Notes: generated by a model not told the origin, from the letters alone. A stretch of 33,269 nt of DNA from Mariniphaga sp. (GCA_010906965.1 JAAFHB010000030.1:1-33269); one strand, 5' to 3'. Shown: positions 1 to 7,966, counted from the stretch's first letter. Translations and numbers: made by a program.

Positions 1-1217
1 GTTGTTAAATTGAAATAATCCTGATGCAGGTACCGGCCTGCAATGATCATATTTCCAAGCGAAGAATAGATATTGGGATTAATCAGTTTACGACCATACC
101 AGATATCAGCGTTAAAATACGATGCAGCAGTATCCAGTCTTGTATAAGCGTACGGCGTAAGGTAATAATCAGAAATGACTCTTTCGAGCGAAACGCCACC
201 AGCCCAATCGACCTTCGATGCGATAAATTGTTTGTCGAGATAAGCATTCCACCCTGTTTTGCGATAGGTATTCGTATAGGTTAAGCCCGTCCGAATAAAC
301 CGACCTCCCAAATCACTGATTTCGTAGTTAAAACTTCCGCCAAAATGTTGTTTTTCGGTTTTATTAAATTCCATACTTGCAGAAAACTGATGACCAATTC
401 CAAACATATTTTTATCATTCACATTCACGCTTGTTGAATTGGTACTTAGGCTTCCACTGATACCATACTCAAATTTCCCGATGACGATCACCATTATATC
501 CACTTCATCCTTTACCTTCGGAGAAGGAGAAAGAACAATGGCCACATCCTGAATATAGGGAAGATCGCGAATCACTTTTTCATTTTCAGCCATTAACTGA
601 GGATTTACTTTCTCTCCAGCGTTAAAAAGCAATTGCATCCGGAGTTTTCGCTCTGATGTTTTTACGTGAAGAACGTTTGCTGTCCTTTCAAACCATGCCG
701 ATGCTTGCTTCATCGTGTCCTGCAGGGACGTCCCGAAAGCATCAAGCTGTTTGAAACGAATATTGCCGATTCGCTTGCCGGCAAAGAGTGCAAAGTAGAG
801 TGAACTATTTACGGCCATTTGCCCCTTGAACGGTTGACCATCTTTGATGATCAATGAAAATAAATTGCGCGTTATGAAATTGTTCTCCCCTTTGCTTTTG
901 AGTGTCGACAACGGACTTTTCCTTAGGATATCGATGCTGCTTTCAGTCGGTTTACGAATTGTATCTATGAAAATATCCGGTGGTTTTATTCCTTTGTAGC
1001 GTGGCCTGATATATTCGATACTTACCTCATAAAGAGCCATCAAACTATCCTTTGAATCGAAATCAACAGACGGAGAAATGAAGTGTTCACCTTCAAAATT
1101 GATAAAAGTATTGGTGAACGCACCGTTATTTGCGTCAAGGATTGAAGCAAATAACGGTTGTCCGCAAACCAATAGCAGTATCGCGGCGAAAAAAATATGT
1201 AGTTTTATGGATCTCAA
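1..1217 (-). CDS. Omp85/BamA-like outer membrane protein, 3' end outside window
   Basis: An open reading frame runs to the left edge, giving about 405 residues of the N-terminal part. The first ~25 residues (LRSIKLHIFFAAILLLVCGQ...) look like a signal peptide. Around residues 165-255 a POTRA-like stretch reads IGNIRFKQLDAFG...VLHVKTSERKLR...NPQLMAENEKVIRDLPYIQDV, followed by alternating aromatic/hydrophobic strands typical of an outer-membrane beta-barrel. The family inserts or transports proteins at the outer membrane. The start is a TTG because an in-frame TGA directly precedes it (1218-1220) and no ATG occurs near; a TAnnTTTG box lies 46 bases upstream. It is divergent from the HAD gene. 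Family assignment is by eye from motif style and could be another POTRA-barrel protein. Confidence 0.6.
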   Translation of the reverse strand, partial: MRSIKLHIFFAAILLLVCGQPLFASILDANNGAFTNTFINFEGEHFISPSVDFDSKDSLMALYEVSIEYIRPRYKGIKPPDIFIDTIRKPTESSIDILRKSPLSTLKSKGENNFITRNLFSLIIKDGQPFKGQMAVNSSLYFALFAGKRIGNIRFKQLDAFGTSLQDTMKQASAWFERTANVLHVKTSERKLRMQLLFNAGEKVNPQLMAENEKVIRDLPYIQDVAIVLSPSPKVKDEVDIMVIVIGKFEYGISGSLSTNSTSVNVNDKNMFGIGHQFSASMEFNKTEKQHFGGSFNYEISDLGGRFIRTGLTYTNTYRKTGWNAYLDKQFIASKVDWAGGVSLERVISDYYLTPYAYTRLDTAASYFNADIWYGRKLINPNIYSSLGNMIIAGRYLHQDYFNLT

Positions 1218-1262
1218 TCAGAAGTATGATTTCAATATGAACGAATTCTTAACTTTTGCAAG

Positions 1263-1270
1263 CAAAGATA
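1263..1270 (-). promoter_or_regulatory. Bacteroidota-type -7 box (TATCTTTG)
   Basis: On the minus strand TATCTTTG matches the Bacteroidota -7 consensus TAnnTTTG exactly and sits 46 bases upstream of the TTG start of the outer-membrane gene. No good -33 TTTG is visible at the usual distance, so this is a partial promoter match. Confidence 0.4.
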
Positions 1271-1356
1271 AAATTTAATGGAAAGACTCCGAACTAATGC
1301 CCTAATTTGGCGTTATAAAAATGCTCCTTTAAAGTAATCAATATTCCATCGGATTT

Positions 1357-2031
1357 ATGAGAATACCTGAAGCCGTGATTTTTGATATGGATGGCGTGTT
1401 AATTGACAGCGAACCGATACATATTGAAATTGAAAAACAACTGTTCGACAAACTGGGCATTGATGTTCCGGAAACTGTTCATCGAAGTTACATGGGGGCT
1501 TCCAATGAATTTATGTATTCCGATCTTCGATCGAGGTTTAAATTATCTGAATCGGTTACCGAACTGATAGAAAGCGATGAATTATTCCGAAGTGATTACT
1601 TTCATCGTCTTGATACAATTCCTGCCAATGAAGGATTGATCAGCTTACTCGGTCAAATTAAAGCGGTCGGATTAAAATTGGCGGTGGCCACCTCCTCCTC
1701 TCCCGAAATCGTTAGCATTCTTTTGAATAAGGGTGAAATCGCCCACTTTTTTGACGCCATTGTTACAACCACTGAGGCGGGAAAAAGTAAACCCTCACCC
1801 GATGTTTATTTACTTGCTGCCAAAAAGATAGGCGTCGTGCCAGAAAATTGTATTGTATTTGAGGATTCACCAAACGGACTTTCGGCGGCCAAAAGTGCCG
1901 GAATGTTTTGTGTGGTTATTCAGTCGGACAGCGATATTATTAAAGAGCTTTCCGGAGCCGATTACCTGATTCAATCTTTCACAGAGATTACACTGTCCAG
2001 ATTAACAGATATTTTCTTATCAATCGAATAG
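1357..2031 (+). CDS. HAD-superfamily phosphatase, beta-phosphoglucomutase-like
   Basis: The 224-aa protein has all four HAD motifs: motif I FDMDGVLIDS with nucleophile Asp10 and acid/base Asp12, motif II VATSSS around residues 110-115, motif III with Lys145 in GKSKPSPD, and motif IV VFEDSPNG with Asp170. A helical C1-type cap lies between motifs I and II. Such enzymes hydrolyse or isomerise sugar phosphates in the cytoplasm; the substrate cannot be told from sequence. Length is normal for the family. It is followed 26 bases later by the remains of an MFS transporter gene, so the two were probably co-transcribed before the insertion. Confidence 0.85.
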   Translation: MRIPEAVIFDMDGVLIDSEPIHIEIEKQLFDKLGIDVPETVHRSYMGASNEFMYSDLRSRFKLSESVTELIESDELFRSDYFHRLDTIPANEGLISLLGQIKAVGLKLAVATSSSPEIVSILLNKGEIAHFFDAIVTTTEAGKSKPSPDVYLLAAKKIGVVPENCIVFEDSPNGLSAAKSAGMFCVVIQSDSDIIKELSGADYLIQSFTEITLSRLTDIFLSIE

Positions 2032-2057
2032 TTGATTAAACAAACCAGCCCTTATTT

Positions 2058-2201
2058 ATGAGCAAGTTTTTAAAAGGCGAGGCATTCGAGGTCGTCCACA
2101 ACCGGAACTTCAGGCTCTTTCTGATCTATCGGTTCCTAATGACATCGGCTACGCTGATAAAGTCCATTTCTCAATATATATCTGTATTTTTAACCCGTTA
2201 A
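2058..2201 (+). pseudogene. MFS transporter, 5' fragment interrupted by the recombinase island
   Basis: A 47-codon frame begins MSKFLKGEAFEVV..., then NRNFRLFLIYRFLMTSATL, which matches the start of full-length major-facilitator exporters (about 400 aa, normally continuing ...LMQSVxVGWQ into the first membrane helix). After the residues SATLIKS the sequence changes character to AT-rich DNA and soon meets a stop. The gene is therefore cut at roughly 2,155-2,180, immediately before the serine recombinase gene. The missing ~350 codons are not in this window. Confidence 0.7.
2150..2200. other. Probable left attachment junction of the serine-recombinase island
   Basis: Within this stretch the MFS coding sequence ends and the AT-rich island begins, only about 40 bases before the recombinase start codon. 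Large serine recombinase genes usually sit next to one end of their element, so this is the expected place for attL. The exact core cannot be set, because the matching right junction with the rest of the MFS gene is not in view. Confidence 0.45.
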
Positions 2202-2210
2202 TTAAAAAAT

Positions 2211-3803
2211 ATGGGAATGAAGGCAGTAATTTATACAAGGGTATCAACGGAGGAACAACGAACAGATAGACAAGGCGAAGAACTTATGCAGTACGCAAAT
2301 AATAATGAAATTGAGGTTCTGGAATTATTTGAGGATAAGATTACAGGTAAAAGCAAACAGGAAAAACGGCGGGAATTTTCCGCAATGTTATCATATATTG
2401 AACTGAATGAAGTAAAATTAATTCTTTGTTACGAGGTTTCAAGATTAGGGAGGAATTTATTAAACGCACTGAACACAATTCAGGATTTAAAAGAACAGGG
2501 AATTAATATTTTCCTGTTAAAAGAAAATTCATTCACAATATCAAATAACCCTTCCAACCAACTAAATTTAAACATTCTCTTTTCAATTGCGGAGTTCCAA
2601 AGGGAGATGATTAAAAGTAATACAATATCAGGAATGCAGAGCAGTATAAGGAAAGGCGGTTCAGGGAGTAGTGATATAAAACAATACGGATATAAGAGAG
2701 AAAATAAAAAACTGGTAATTGATGAATTTGAGGCTGAAATAATAAGAGATATTTTTAAAAAATACTTGTCAGGGTATAGCATAATAGAAATAAAAAACTA
2801 CTTAAATGAAAATAATATCCCGTCAAAATATATGAGATTAAAGGAATCGGGAATAATAAGGAAGAATTTGAGTGAAAGTTATGAATGGTCAACCGCCTCA
2901 ATTTGTCGATTATTAAAAGCTAAATTATTAACAGGTTATCGGGTTTACGGTTCTGTGGAGTTGCAAGATGAAGCATTTAGGATTATTGATAATATTACAT
3001 TTAGTGCGGTGGCGAATAGATTAGCAAATAAAAGAGATAGAGAACCGAACGCCCAAAAATATGAGAATATTTTTAAAGGTGTGTTAATCTGTGGTCACTG
3101 TGGCGGTGCAATGTATATGCAGAAAGGAACATCGAAAAAGACTAATCATTATAAATGTTTCAACCGATTTATTAAAAAAACCTGCCAACCTGCAAGGAAT
3201 ATTAATATTGATTTATTGAATAATTTAGTTTACAGTATTACAAAGGATTTTAAAGTTGATTCAAAGGAGGTAAAAAAGAAATTGAATGAGAATATTGAAT
3301 TCATCGAGAAAAATAACAGTGGATTAATTCAGATTGAAAAGGAAATTGTAAAAAATATTACGGCAAATGAAAAATTAACGGATTTATATTTATCGGAAAG
3401 GATTAATATAATTTCCTTTGACAAGCGGGTTTTTATGATTAAGGAAGAACTTTCTTCATTGAATGATAGAAAGGATTCACTTTTAAAAATAAATGAAAAA
3501 TTAGCGGAGGAATCGAATATATTAAACAGTAAAAAATTAGTGAATTTATTTGAACCTGTAATCTTTAAAGAAAATATTAAGAGCTTAGTGAAGTATATTA
3601 AGGTATCTTGTTTAAATGAAGAATTAATTACTTATGAGAATTTATTATTTAACTCAATATTACCAACGCCTTTAAAAATATTGAATGGTAAAGATATTCT
3701 TTATAAAATTGATGTTATAATGTTTGATGGAACGCACAATTTTATTTATTCAAATTGTTGGAAAAATGACGTACCAAAAATAATAACCGTTGGGAGGAAA
3801 TAA
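2211..3803 (+). CDS. Large serine recombinase (site-specific integrase)
   Basis: The 530-aa protein has the resolvase-type catalytic domain at residues ~3-140, with nucleophile Ser12 in YTRVST and the conserved ...LILCYEVSRLGRN... and ...AEFQREMI... segments. A recombinase DNA-binding domain follows (~150-285). A zinc ribbon has Cys294, Cys297, Cys316 and Cys325, and a coiled-coil stretch (~350-430) precedes the C-terminus. This is the layout of large serine integrases that insert and excise elements between short att sites without a host factor. A second possible start is Met3. The gene begins at the break in the MFS gene and ends at a strong bidirectional terminator. Its AT-rich codon use is unlike the left flank, which points to transfer. 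Confidence 0.93.
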   Translation: MGMKAVIYTRVSTEEQRTDRQGEELMQYANNNEIEVLELFEDKITGKSKQEKRREFSAMLSYIELNEVKLILCYEVSRLGRNLLNALNTIQDLKEQGINIFLLKENSFTISNNPSNQLNLNILFSIAEFQREMIKSNTISGMQSSIRKGGSGSSDIKQYGYKRENKKLVIDEFEAEIIRDIFKKYLSGYSIIEIKNYLNENNIPSKYMRLKESGIIRKNLSESYEWSTASICRLLKAKLLTGYRVYGSVELQDEAFRIIDNITFSAVANRLANKRDREPNAQKYENIFKGVLICGHCGGAMYMQKGTSKKTNHYKCFNRFIKKTCQPARNINIDLLNNLVYSITKDFKVDSKEVKKKLNENIEFIEKNNSGLIQIEKEIVKNITANEKLTDLYLSERINIISFDKRVFMIKEELSSLNDRKDSLLKINEKLAEESNILNSKKLVNLFEPVIFKENIKSLVKYIKVSCLNEELITYENLLFNSILPTPLKILNGKDILYKIDVIMFDGTHNFIYSNCWKNDVPKIITVGRK

Positions 3804-3810
3804 CCAATAA

Positions 3811-3843
3811 AAAAGCCTACTATGATTTAGATAGTAGGCTTTT
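3811..3843. terminator. Bidirectional intrinsic terminator
   Basis: A perfect 13-bp stem (AAAAGCCTACTAT / ATAGTAGGCTTTT) with a 7-base loop lies between the convergent recombinase gene and the 195-aa gene. A tracts on one side and T tracts on the other allow termination in both directions. Confidence 0.85.
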
Positions 3844-3861
3844 CTTTGTAAGGCGGTGGGG

Positions 3862-4449
3862 TTATTCCTTTACTTTTTCAACTTTAATTTTAGTTATATT
3901 TTGCCGTGGCTTATAAGTCCTACCATGTTTTTCATAAACCGCTAAAAAATTCTTTTCCGCTTCCTGTTCAGTAATCACTTTTGATTTACCAGATTTAGCT
4001 TTATCCCAAATTTGGCGGGCTTCTAAAGATTCAATTTCAAATGGTGTTTTTACTTTCGGAATCTTAATATTTTTAATCTCTTCCAGAATCTTAATAATTT
4101 TTTTAAATGTATCAATCTTACTTTCATCAATTACAATATCAGAACTATTAAAAATAGCCTTTAAAAATTCATCTTTCCCGTTTATTGTTTCCTCAACTTT
4201 CTCATAGTCGGAAAAATTCACCTGTAATCTTTCAGCATCTTCCAACGTTTTAAAAGTATTTTCGGGGTTTACTTTGTGCCTGTAAAATACTTCTTTTATT
4301 TCGCCTAAATTTATTCCTAAATCTACAAGTTCGCCAATCGTGGCATAGATACTGTTTTTAAATTCACTATTTCTATAATCACATTTTTCAATCGGTTTAA
4401 TCTTTTCAACTTTTTTAATCTCTTCGCCTTTTACAATCCCTTTATCCAT
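3862..4449 (-). CDS. Hypothetical protein, 195 aa, charged
   Basis: I do not recognise a family. The protein is rich in Lys, Glu and Ile, has no signal peptide or membrane segment, and looks mostly helical (for example residues ~112-130, DTFKKIIKILEEIKNIKIPK). The C-terminus is basic (HGRTYKPRQNITKIKVEKVKE), which could contact nucleic acid. It is the last member of the minus-strand set after the HNH and helicase genes, with 120 bases between it and the HNH stop, and may be in the same transcript. AT content matches the rest of the island. Confidence 0.6.
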   Translation of the reverse strand: MDKGIVKGEEIKKVEKIKPIEKCDYRNSEFKNSIYATIGELVDLGINLGEIKEVFYRHKVNPENTFKTLEDAERLQVNFSDYEKVEETINGKDEFLKAIFNSSDIVIDESKIDTFKKIIKILEEIKNIKIPKVKTPFEIESLEARQIWDKAKSGKSKVITEQEAEKNFLAVYEKHGRTYKPRQNITKIKVEKVKE

Positions 4450-4569
4450 AACTTTAAAATTTAATTAATAATCCAATTTCATAATCAAATATCATACCAA
4501 ATACCAATTATTAAACTGAATTTTTACAGAAATAAATCGACTTGAAAATAAATGTTCGGAAATAATATT

Positions 4570-4893
4570 TTATATCAAATCATTTTCCCATCTATTTTCT
4601 GAATTTATTTCATTTTTATCTTCATACTCTCTAATCATCTGAATACATTCCGTATTAAAAAAATCTCTATCGTTTATATCGTGAAGTTTGTTATGACATT
4701 TTGCACACAAACAAATTAAATAATTATCCTTTGCCTCTCACGGTTTGCCATTATACGCAATATGATGGATTACTAAATTTGTGGTGCTGTGGCATCTCAT
4801 ACACTCTTCACCTCTTAATAAAAATATCTCTTTACGCCTTGCTTTTCATTCTGGCATTTTTAATAATTTTTGATAATCCGATTTATAGTTCAT
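4570..4893 (-). pseudogene. HNH endonuclease frame with two in-frame TGA codons at Trp positions
   Basis: A 108-codon frame reads as a small HNH nuclease: two CxxC pairs (Cys31/Cys34 and Cys63/Cys66), the catalytic His-His pair (43-44, LVIHHIAYN), and CxKCHNKLHD at the end of the fold. Two TGA codons interrupt it, codon 16 (4846-4848, in MPE-TGA-KARRKEIFLLRG) and codon 52 (4738-4740, in NGKP-TGA-EAKDNYLICLC). In HNH relatives these two spots are the conserved Trp of the R/PxW..R and PW(D/E) motifs. There are no frameshifts and no other stops; Trp102 is coded by TGG. The ATG overlaps the helicase stop by 11 bases, implying translational coupling. It is either a pseudogene with two TGG-to-TGA changes or a gene needing UGA readthrough/recoding. 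Confidence 0.75.
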
Positions 4894-6694
4894 ATCGTTT
4901 TACTTTTTTAATCGTTATTCCCCTTGTTACTTTTCCATCTATTCGCTTTGAACTTTCAATAACTTCAAACCATTTGCAGTTTTTAAGTATCGTAACAGCC
5001 GTTTTTCCGCTCTTAATTTTATGGGTTGTATATATTGATTCAATTACTTTTTTTGCTTCTTTATTCTCAATAAAAATATCTTCGCCAACTAACTTATAAA
5101 ACTCATTATACAGTAAAGAAAGTGTTCTATCTGATTTGGCGTAAATCAATTCTTTAATCTCATTCTCAACATAATTACAACTTGAAATACCATTCTTACC
5201 AATTACATTATAAGCTTCTTTGAAAATCGGGTGTTCCATCTCATACCGTTCAATAATTGCGGAAAACTCATTTGATTCTCTTAGTTCAATATATTGTTTT
5301 AAAAGTTCCTTAAATCCGACGGTTGTAATCTTATTTAAAATAATATCATCACAATTAGCGTAAATCTGTTTAGTTACGTTCATATTTGCTTTAATATATG
5401 TATCTCTAAGGGTAATACCGTTTTGATAAGTATGATTAACTAAATTGAAATTGTGCCTTAAATACTTTTCCTTTAATTCTGAATATTTGTAACAATCGTT
5501 TTCCTCGTCATAATAACAAATCAAATCATCTATTTCCATTCGTTTGCTGTAAACCTGTCTTTCCAATTTATCTAATTTATTGTATGTCGAAATTACTATT
5601 TCAGTTTCATCCTTTAACTCATTTAATAATATAATAAAATCCTCTTCGCTTTGAACTGTTCGCCTTGTACTAAATATGTGCCAAATTTTGTCTTTAAATA
5701 TATTATCATACTCTTTATTTGTTCTCAAACGTCCGACTATTTGGTACATTGTAGTTTCAATATCAATTAAAGTATGTTTTTTATTCCCGTCTGAAATAAC
5801 TATTACTAAGGCATTATTTGAAAATAGGTTACACCCTTGAAAACCTTTTTTAGTAAAGAAATTAATCTTTGCATTCGGGGCGGTTGTTTCACTAATATCA
5901 TACTCATTTAATATTGCATTATTTCTTATTGAATCGGAACAAACTATTTTTACTTCATCATTACTTAACTCACAGGATGAAAGTATTTCTTTAATACCAT
6001 TCACAGAGTTTAAGAAAATATAAAGTTCCTCAACTTTTGTTGGCTCACCCTCATAATCTAAAAGCAAACCATCATTAAACTCATTAATAAGTGTAACAGC
6101 CGTTTTGTAAACATTACTTGTTTTTATTCTCACGGGCATTATAGTTCTTTGATGTTCCCAGACAATTTCAGTAAAGGGTAAATCTATCATACATTGCGGT
6201 AAAAACTCTTCATTTATCGGGGTTGCACTCATTAATGTATAATGTTTAAAATGTCCTAATAAACTGACAAGGTTATTAATTGCAACGTTCCTAAATCCCA
6301 TATCTTCAAGTAATAAATGGTATTCATCTATTAATACTTTATATTCTGAACTATTAAAACCATTCTTATCTAACCATTTAATAAGTTTTGGTAAACTGTC
6401 ATATGTAACAGCAAATTTGTGAATTGAGTTATTTAAAATATATTCTTTAAAATCCTTATATAAAACACCCTGTTGCAATCCGAATACTTTATAAGGTGAA
6501 TTAATATCTTTCATTATACTATTTACTAAACCTTTATACGGACAAACTATTATATAATTACATTTTACTTTTAAAGTAACAAATGTACCGCCAACGTCCG
6601 TTGCTCGTTTACAAAATATCCCAAACGGCAAACCATTCTTTAACTCATCTATTTCACTACAATACCTTTTTTCTTTTGCATATATTATACTCAT
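4883..6694 (-). CDS. SF2 (DExH-type) helicase with atypical P-loop
   Basis: The 603-aa protein carries superfamily 2 helicase motifs. There is a P-loop-like region near residues 28-40 (KRATDVGGTFVTLK, lacking the usual GK[ST]), a DExH-like box VLIDEYH (~140), motif III LMSATP (~172), and motif VI MYQIVGRLRTN (~348). The glycine-rich GGT loop resembles a helicase group seen on Bacteroidota mobile elements, in which LP..(I/L)..K..(T)G(C/I)G(G/A)TTL replaces the classical Walker A. The role is probably replication or DNA processing of the element. It overlaps the HNH gene and lies downstream of an inverted repeat and the ribbon-helix-helix gene. Its Trp codons are TGG. Whether it hydrolyses ATP is open. 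Confidence 0.7.
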   Translation of the reverse strand: MSIIYAKEKRYCSEIDELKNGLPFGIFCKRATDVGGTFVTLKVKCNYIIVCPYKGLVNSIMKDINSPYKVFGLQQGVLYKDFKEYILNNSIHKFAVTYDSLPKLIKWLDKNGFNSSEYKVLIDEYHLLLEDMGFRNVAINNLVSLLGHFKHYTLMSATPINEEFLPQCMIDLPFTEIVWEHQRTIMPVRIKTSNVYKTAVTLINEFNDGLLLDYEGEPTKVEELYIFLNSVNGIKEILSSCELSNDEVKIVCSDSIRNNAILNEYDISETTAPNAKINFFTKKGFQGCNLFSNNALVIVISDGNKKHTLIDIETTMYQIVGRLRTNKEYDNIFKDKIWHIFSTRRTVQSEEDFIILLNELKDETEIVISTYNKLDKLERQVYSKRMEIDDLICYYDEENDCYKYSELKEKYLRHNFNLVNHTYQNGITLRDTYIKANMNVTKQIYANCDDIILNKITTVGFKELLKQYIELRESNEFSAIIERYEMEHPIFKEAYNVIGKNGISSCNYVENEIKELIYAKSDRTLSLLYNEFYKLVGEDIFIENKEAKKVIESIYTTHKIKSGKTAVTILKNCKWFEVIESSKRIDGKVTRGITIKKVKRYEL

Positions 6695-6750
6695 ACTATT
6701 CTTATTTTATTATTCAATTTTATTCGGTTCTTAATTTCATTTATCTTACT

Positions 6751-6797
6751 GTAACATTTTTAATTATCTATATGGAATAAATTTGTAAAAATGTTAC
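6751..6797. promoter_or_regulatory. Inverted repeat GTAACATTTTT / AAAAATGTTAC upstream of helicase
   Basis: Two perfect 11-bp arms (6751-6761 and 6787-6797) flank 25 bases, 57 bases upstream of the helicase start. The half-site GTAACATTT occurs again at 7069-7077, just upstream of the ribbon-helix-helix gene. This is consistent with an operator for that small regulator. Confidence 0.4.
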
Positions 6798-6806
6798 AAG
6801 GCACTT

Positions 6807-6835
6807 AAAAAAAGTTCCCGTATTAATACAGGAAC
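6807..6835 (-). terminator. Intrinsic terminator after the ribbon-helix-helix gene
   Basis: On the minus strand a GTTCC-x-GTATTAATAC-x-GGAAC hairpin (6814-6835) is followed by seven T residues, ending transcription of the small regulator before the helicase gene. Confidence 0.7.
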
Positions 6836-6853
6836 AATTTGAACATTCGACAT

Positions 6854-7030
6854 TTAAACATCATCACAATCATTTTCTTTTACTTTTAATCTTTCAATCT
6901 CATTATTTATTGCATCTCTTATCAATCGGGAAATTGTTATTTGGTTAATCTTTGCGTATTTAGTTATTAATGATTTCATTTCATTTGTCACTCTAATCAT
7001 TATTTGAGCGTCATTTGTTAATATGTTCAT
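6854..7030 (-). CDS. Ribbon-helix-helix (Arc/CopG-like) protein, 58 aa
   Basis: The 58-aa frame starts MNILTNDAQIMIRVTNEMK and continues SLITKYAKINQITISRLIRDAINNEIERLK. This is the pattern of a ribbon-helix-helix DNA-binding protein: a short beta strand (AQIMIRVT), then two helices with a turn around NQITISR. Such proteins repress their own operon or act as accessory factors in mobilisation or plasmid copy control. It has its own terminator, and GTAACATTT half-sites lie upstream of it and of the helicase gene. The size is right for the family. The C-terminus (KENDCDDV) is acidic. Confidence 0.65.
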   Translation of the reverse strand: MNILTNDAQIMIRVTNEMKSLITKYAKINQITISRLIRDAINNEIERLKVKENDCDDV

Positions 7031-7563
7031 AGTTTATTTATTTAAGTAGTGTTAATAATATTATTGCGGTAACATTTAAAATCAATTGTGCAATTACAAT
7101 TCGATTAACATTCATAATTCAGTTGGTAATATTTTTAATTCTCATAGTGTTTAAAGTGTTATTCATTAATTAATTGAAAATCTATTGACTTGTATATATT
7201 GAGTATCTATTAATTATTTCATCTCATAAGGGGGAGGGGGGTTTCAAAGGAACAGGTCACACGCTTAACCACGCGGTATCTCTCGAAAACACGAACGGCA
7301 ATATTATCTTTGTGGTGGGGTTTTATCTATGTATTACAAATTACCTTTATTATTCTGGAATTTGAGTAAATAAAGGGTAATTTGAATTTTTCATGTATTA
7401 CATATTGTACTACATATTACTAGGGGTATAACTTGTATGTAAAATTTCACTATTTACAATATTTCATTAATAATCGAATTTTTGAATGGCTAAATCATTT
7501 CCTTTTACAAATTACCTCAACAATCTGAAAATACAAAGAATGAAGGTATGTTTTAATTCAGTT
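7031..7563. other. Non-coding AT-rich stretch with a short GC-rich block
   Basis: No credible gene is visible on either strand. A block at about 7,229-7,325 (a G-rich run, then CACGCTTAACCACGCGG and a GGTGGGG run) stands out from the surrounding ~25% GC and may be a functional non-coding site such as an origin or oriT. A hairpin follows at 7,337-7,384, and a second ACAAATTACCT copy lies at 7,507. Confidence 0.4.
7337..7384. repeat. Near-perfect inverted repeat CAAATTACC(C)TTTATT
   Basis: The arms at 7337-7351 and 7369-7384 pair over 15 positions with one extra base in the right arm, around a 17-base spacer. It is not followed by a T tract, so it may be a protein-binding or replication site rather than a terminator. 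Confidence 0.5.
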
Positions 7564-7605
7564 GTTGTAGGAAAAAAGAAATAAGAGAATTAAAGCACTC
7601 TTATT
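7564..7605 (+). repeat. 42-bp direct repeat, copy 1
   Basis: Identical over 42 bases to 7802-7843, beginning GTTGTAGGAAAAAAG and ending AAGCACTCTTATT. The two copies are 238 bp apart and flank a broken helicase-like fragment. Confidence 0.9.
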
Positions 7606-7695
7606 TTTTAAATCCGATGGACACAAAAAATAATTACCTATATATTAAGAGACTTTTTTCAAAAAATGTGTCCTAAAAAAAATCAAAAAACCCGT

Positions 7696-7896
7696 ATGAA
7701 TAAATTAAAAATTGAAATTGAAGAAGGTGCGAACTACCTGAGTGAATCAAAAAGTTTTGTAACCTTACCTACTAACTGTATTTTAGATAAAGGTAAAGTT
7801 GGTTGTAGGAAAAAAGAAATAAGAGAATTAAAGCACTCTTATTCTTTTTTAATCCAAAATGTCCTGAAAAAAGAACGCGGTGGTAATAGAAAATAA
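7696..7896 (+). pseudogene. Helicase N-terminal fragment broken at the P-loop
   Basis: The frame (also open from an ATG at 7666) reads MNKLKIEIEEGANYLSESKS, then FVTLPTNCILDKGKVGC. That resembles the start of the mobile-element SF2 helicase group represented by the 4,883-6,694 gene: an LPxNCIxxKGxxGC motif that should continue as GGTT. Exactly at the cysteine the homology stops, and the residues encoded by the 42-bp repeat follow (RKKEIRELKHSY). The fragment is therefore probably a dead duplicate of a helicase gene cut by a recombination event. Expression as a 66-76-aa peptide is possible but not supported. Confidence 0.4.
7802..7843 (+). repeat. 42-bp direct repeat, copy 2
   Basis: Identical to 7564-7605. 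It begins two codons after the point where the helicase-like reading frame loses its expected P-loop, so it marks the rearrangement breakpoint. Confidence 0.9.
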
Positions 7897-7966
7897 AAAA
7901 AGACAAAACATTTTAAATACTTATAAAATAGATAATTTTTAAAAATAACAATCAAAACTAAAAACA

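Noticed and set aside
4570-6694. UGA=Trp code for the whole AT-rich island
   Set aside because: The recombinase, helicase, 195-aa and 58-aa genes all use TGG for Trp and end without extra in-frame TGA, so only the HNH frame shows the pattern.
7255-7310. tRNA or tRNA fragment as an integration target
   Set aside because: A D-arm-like string is seen on the minus strand, but no complete cloverleaf, T-arm or acceptor stem could be paired.
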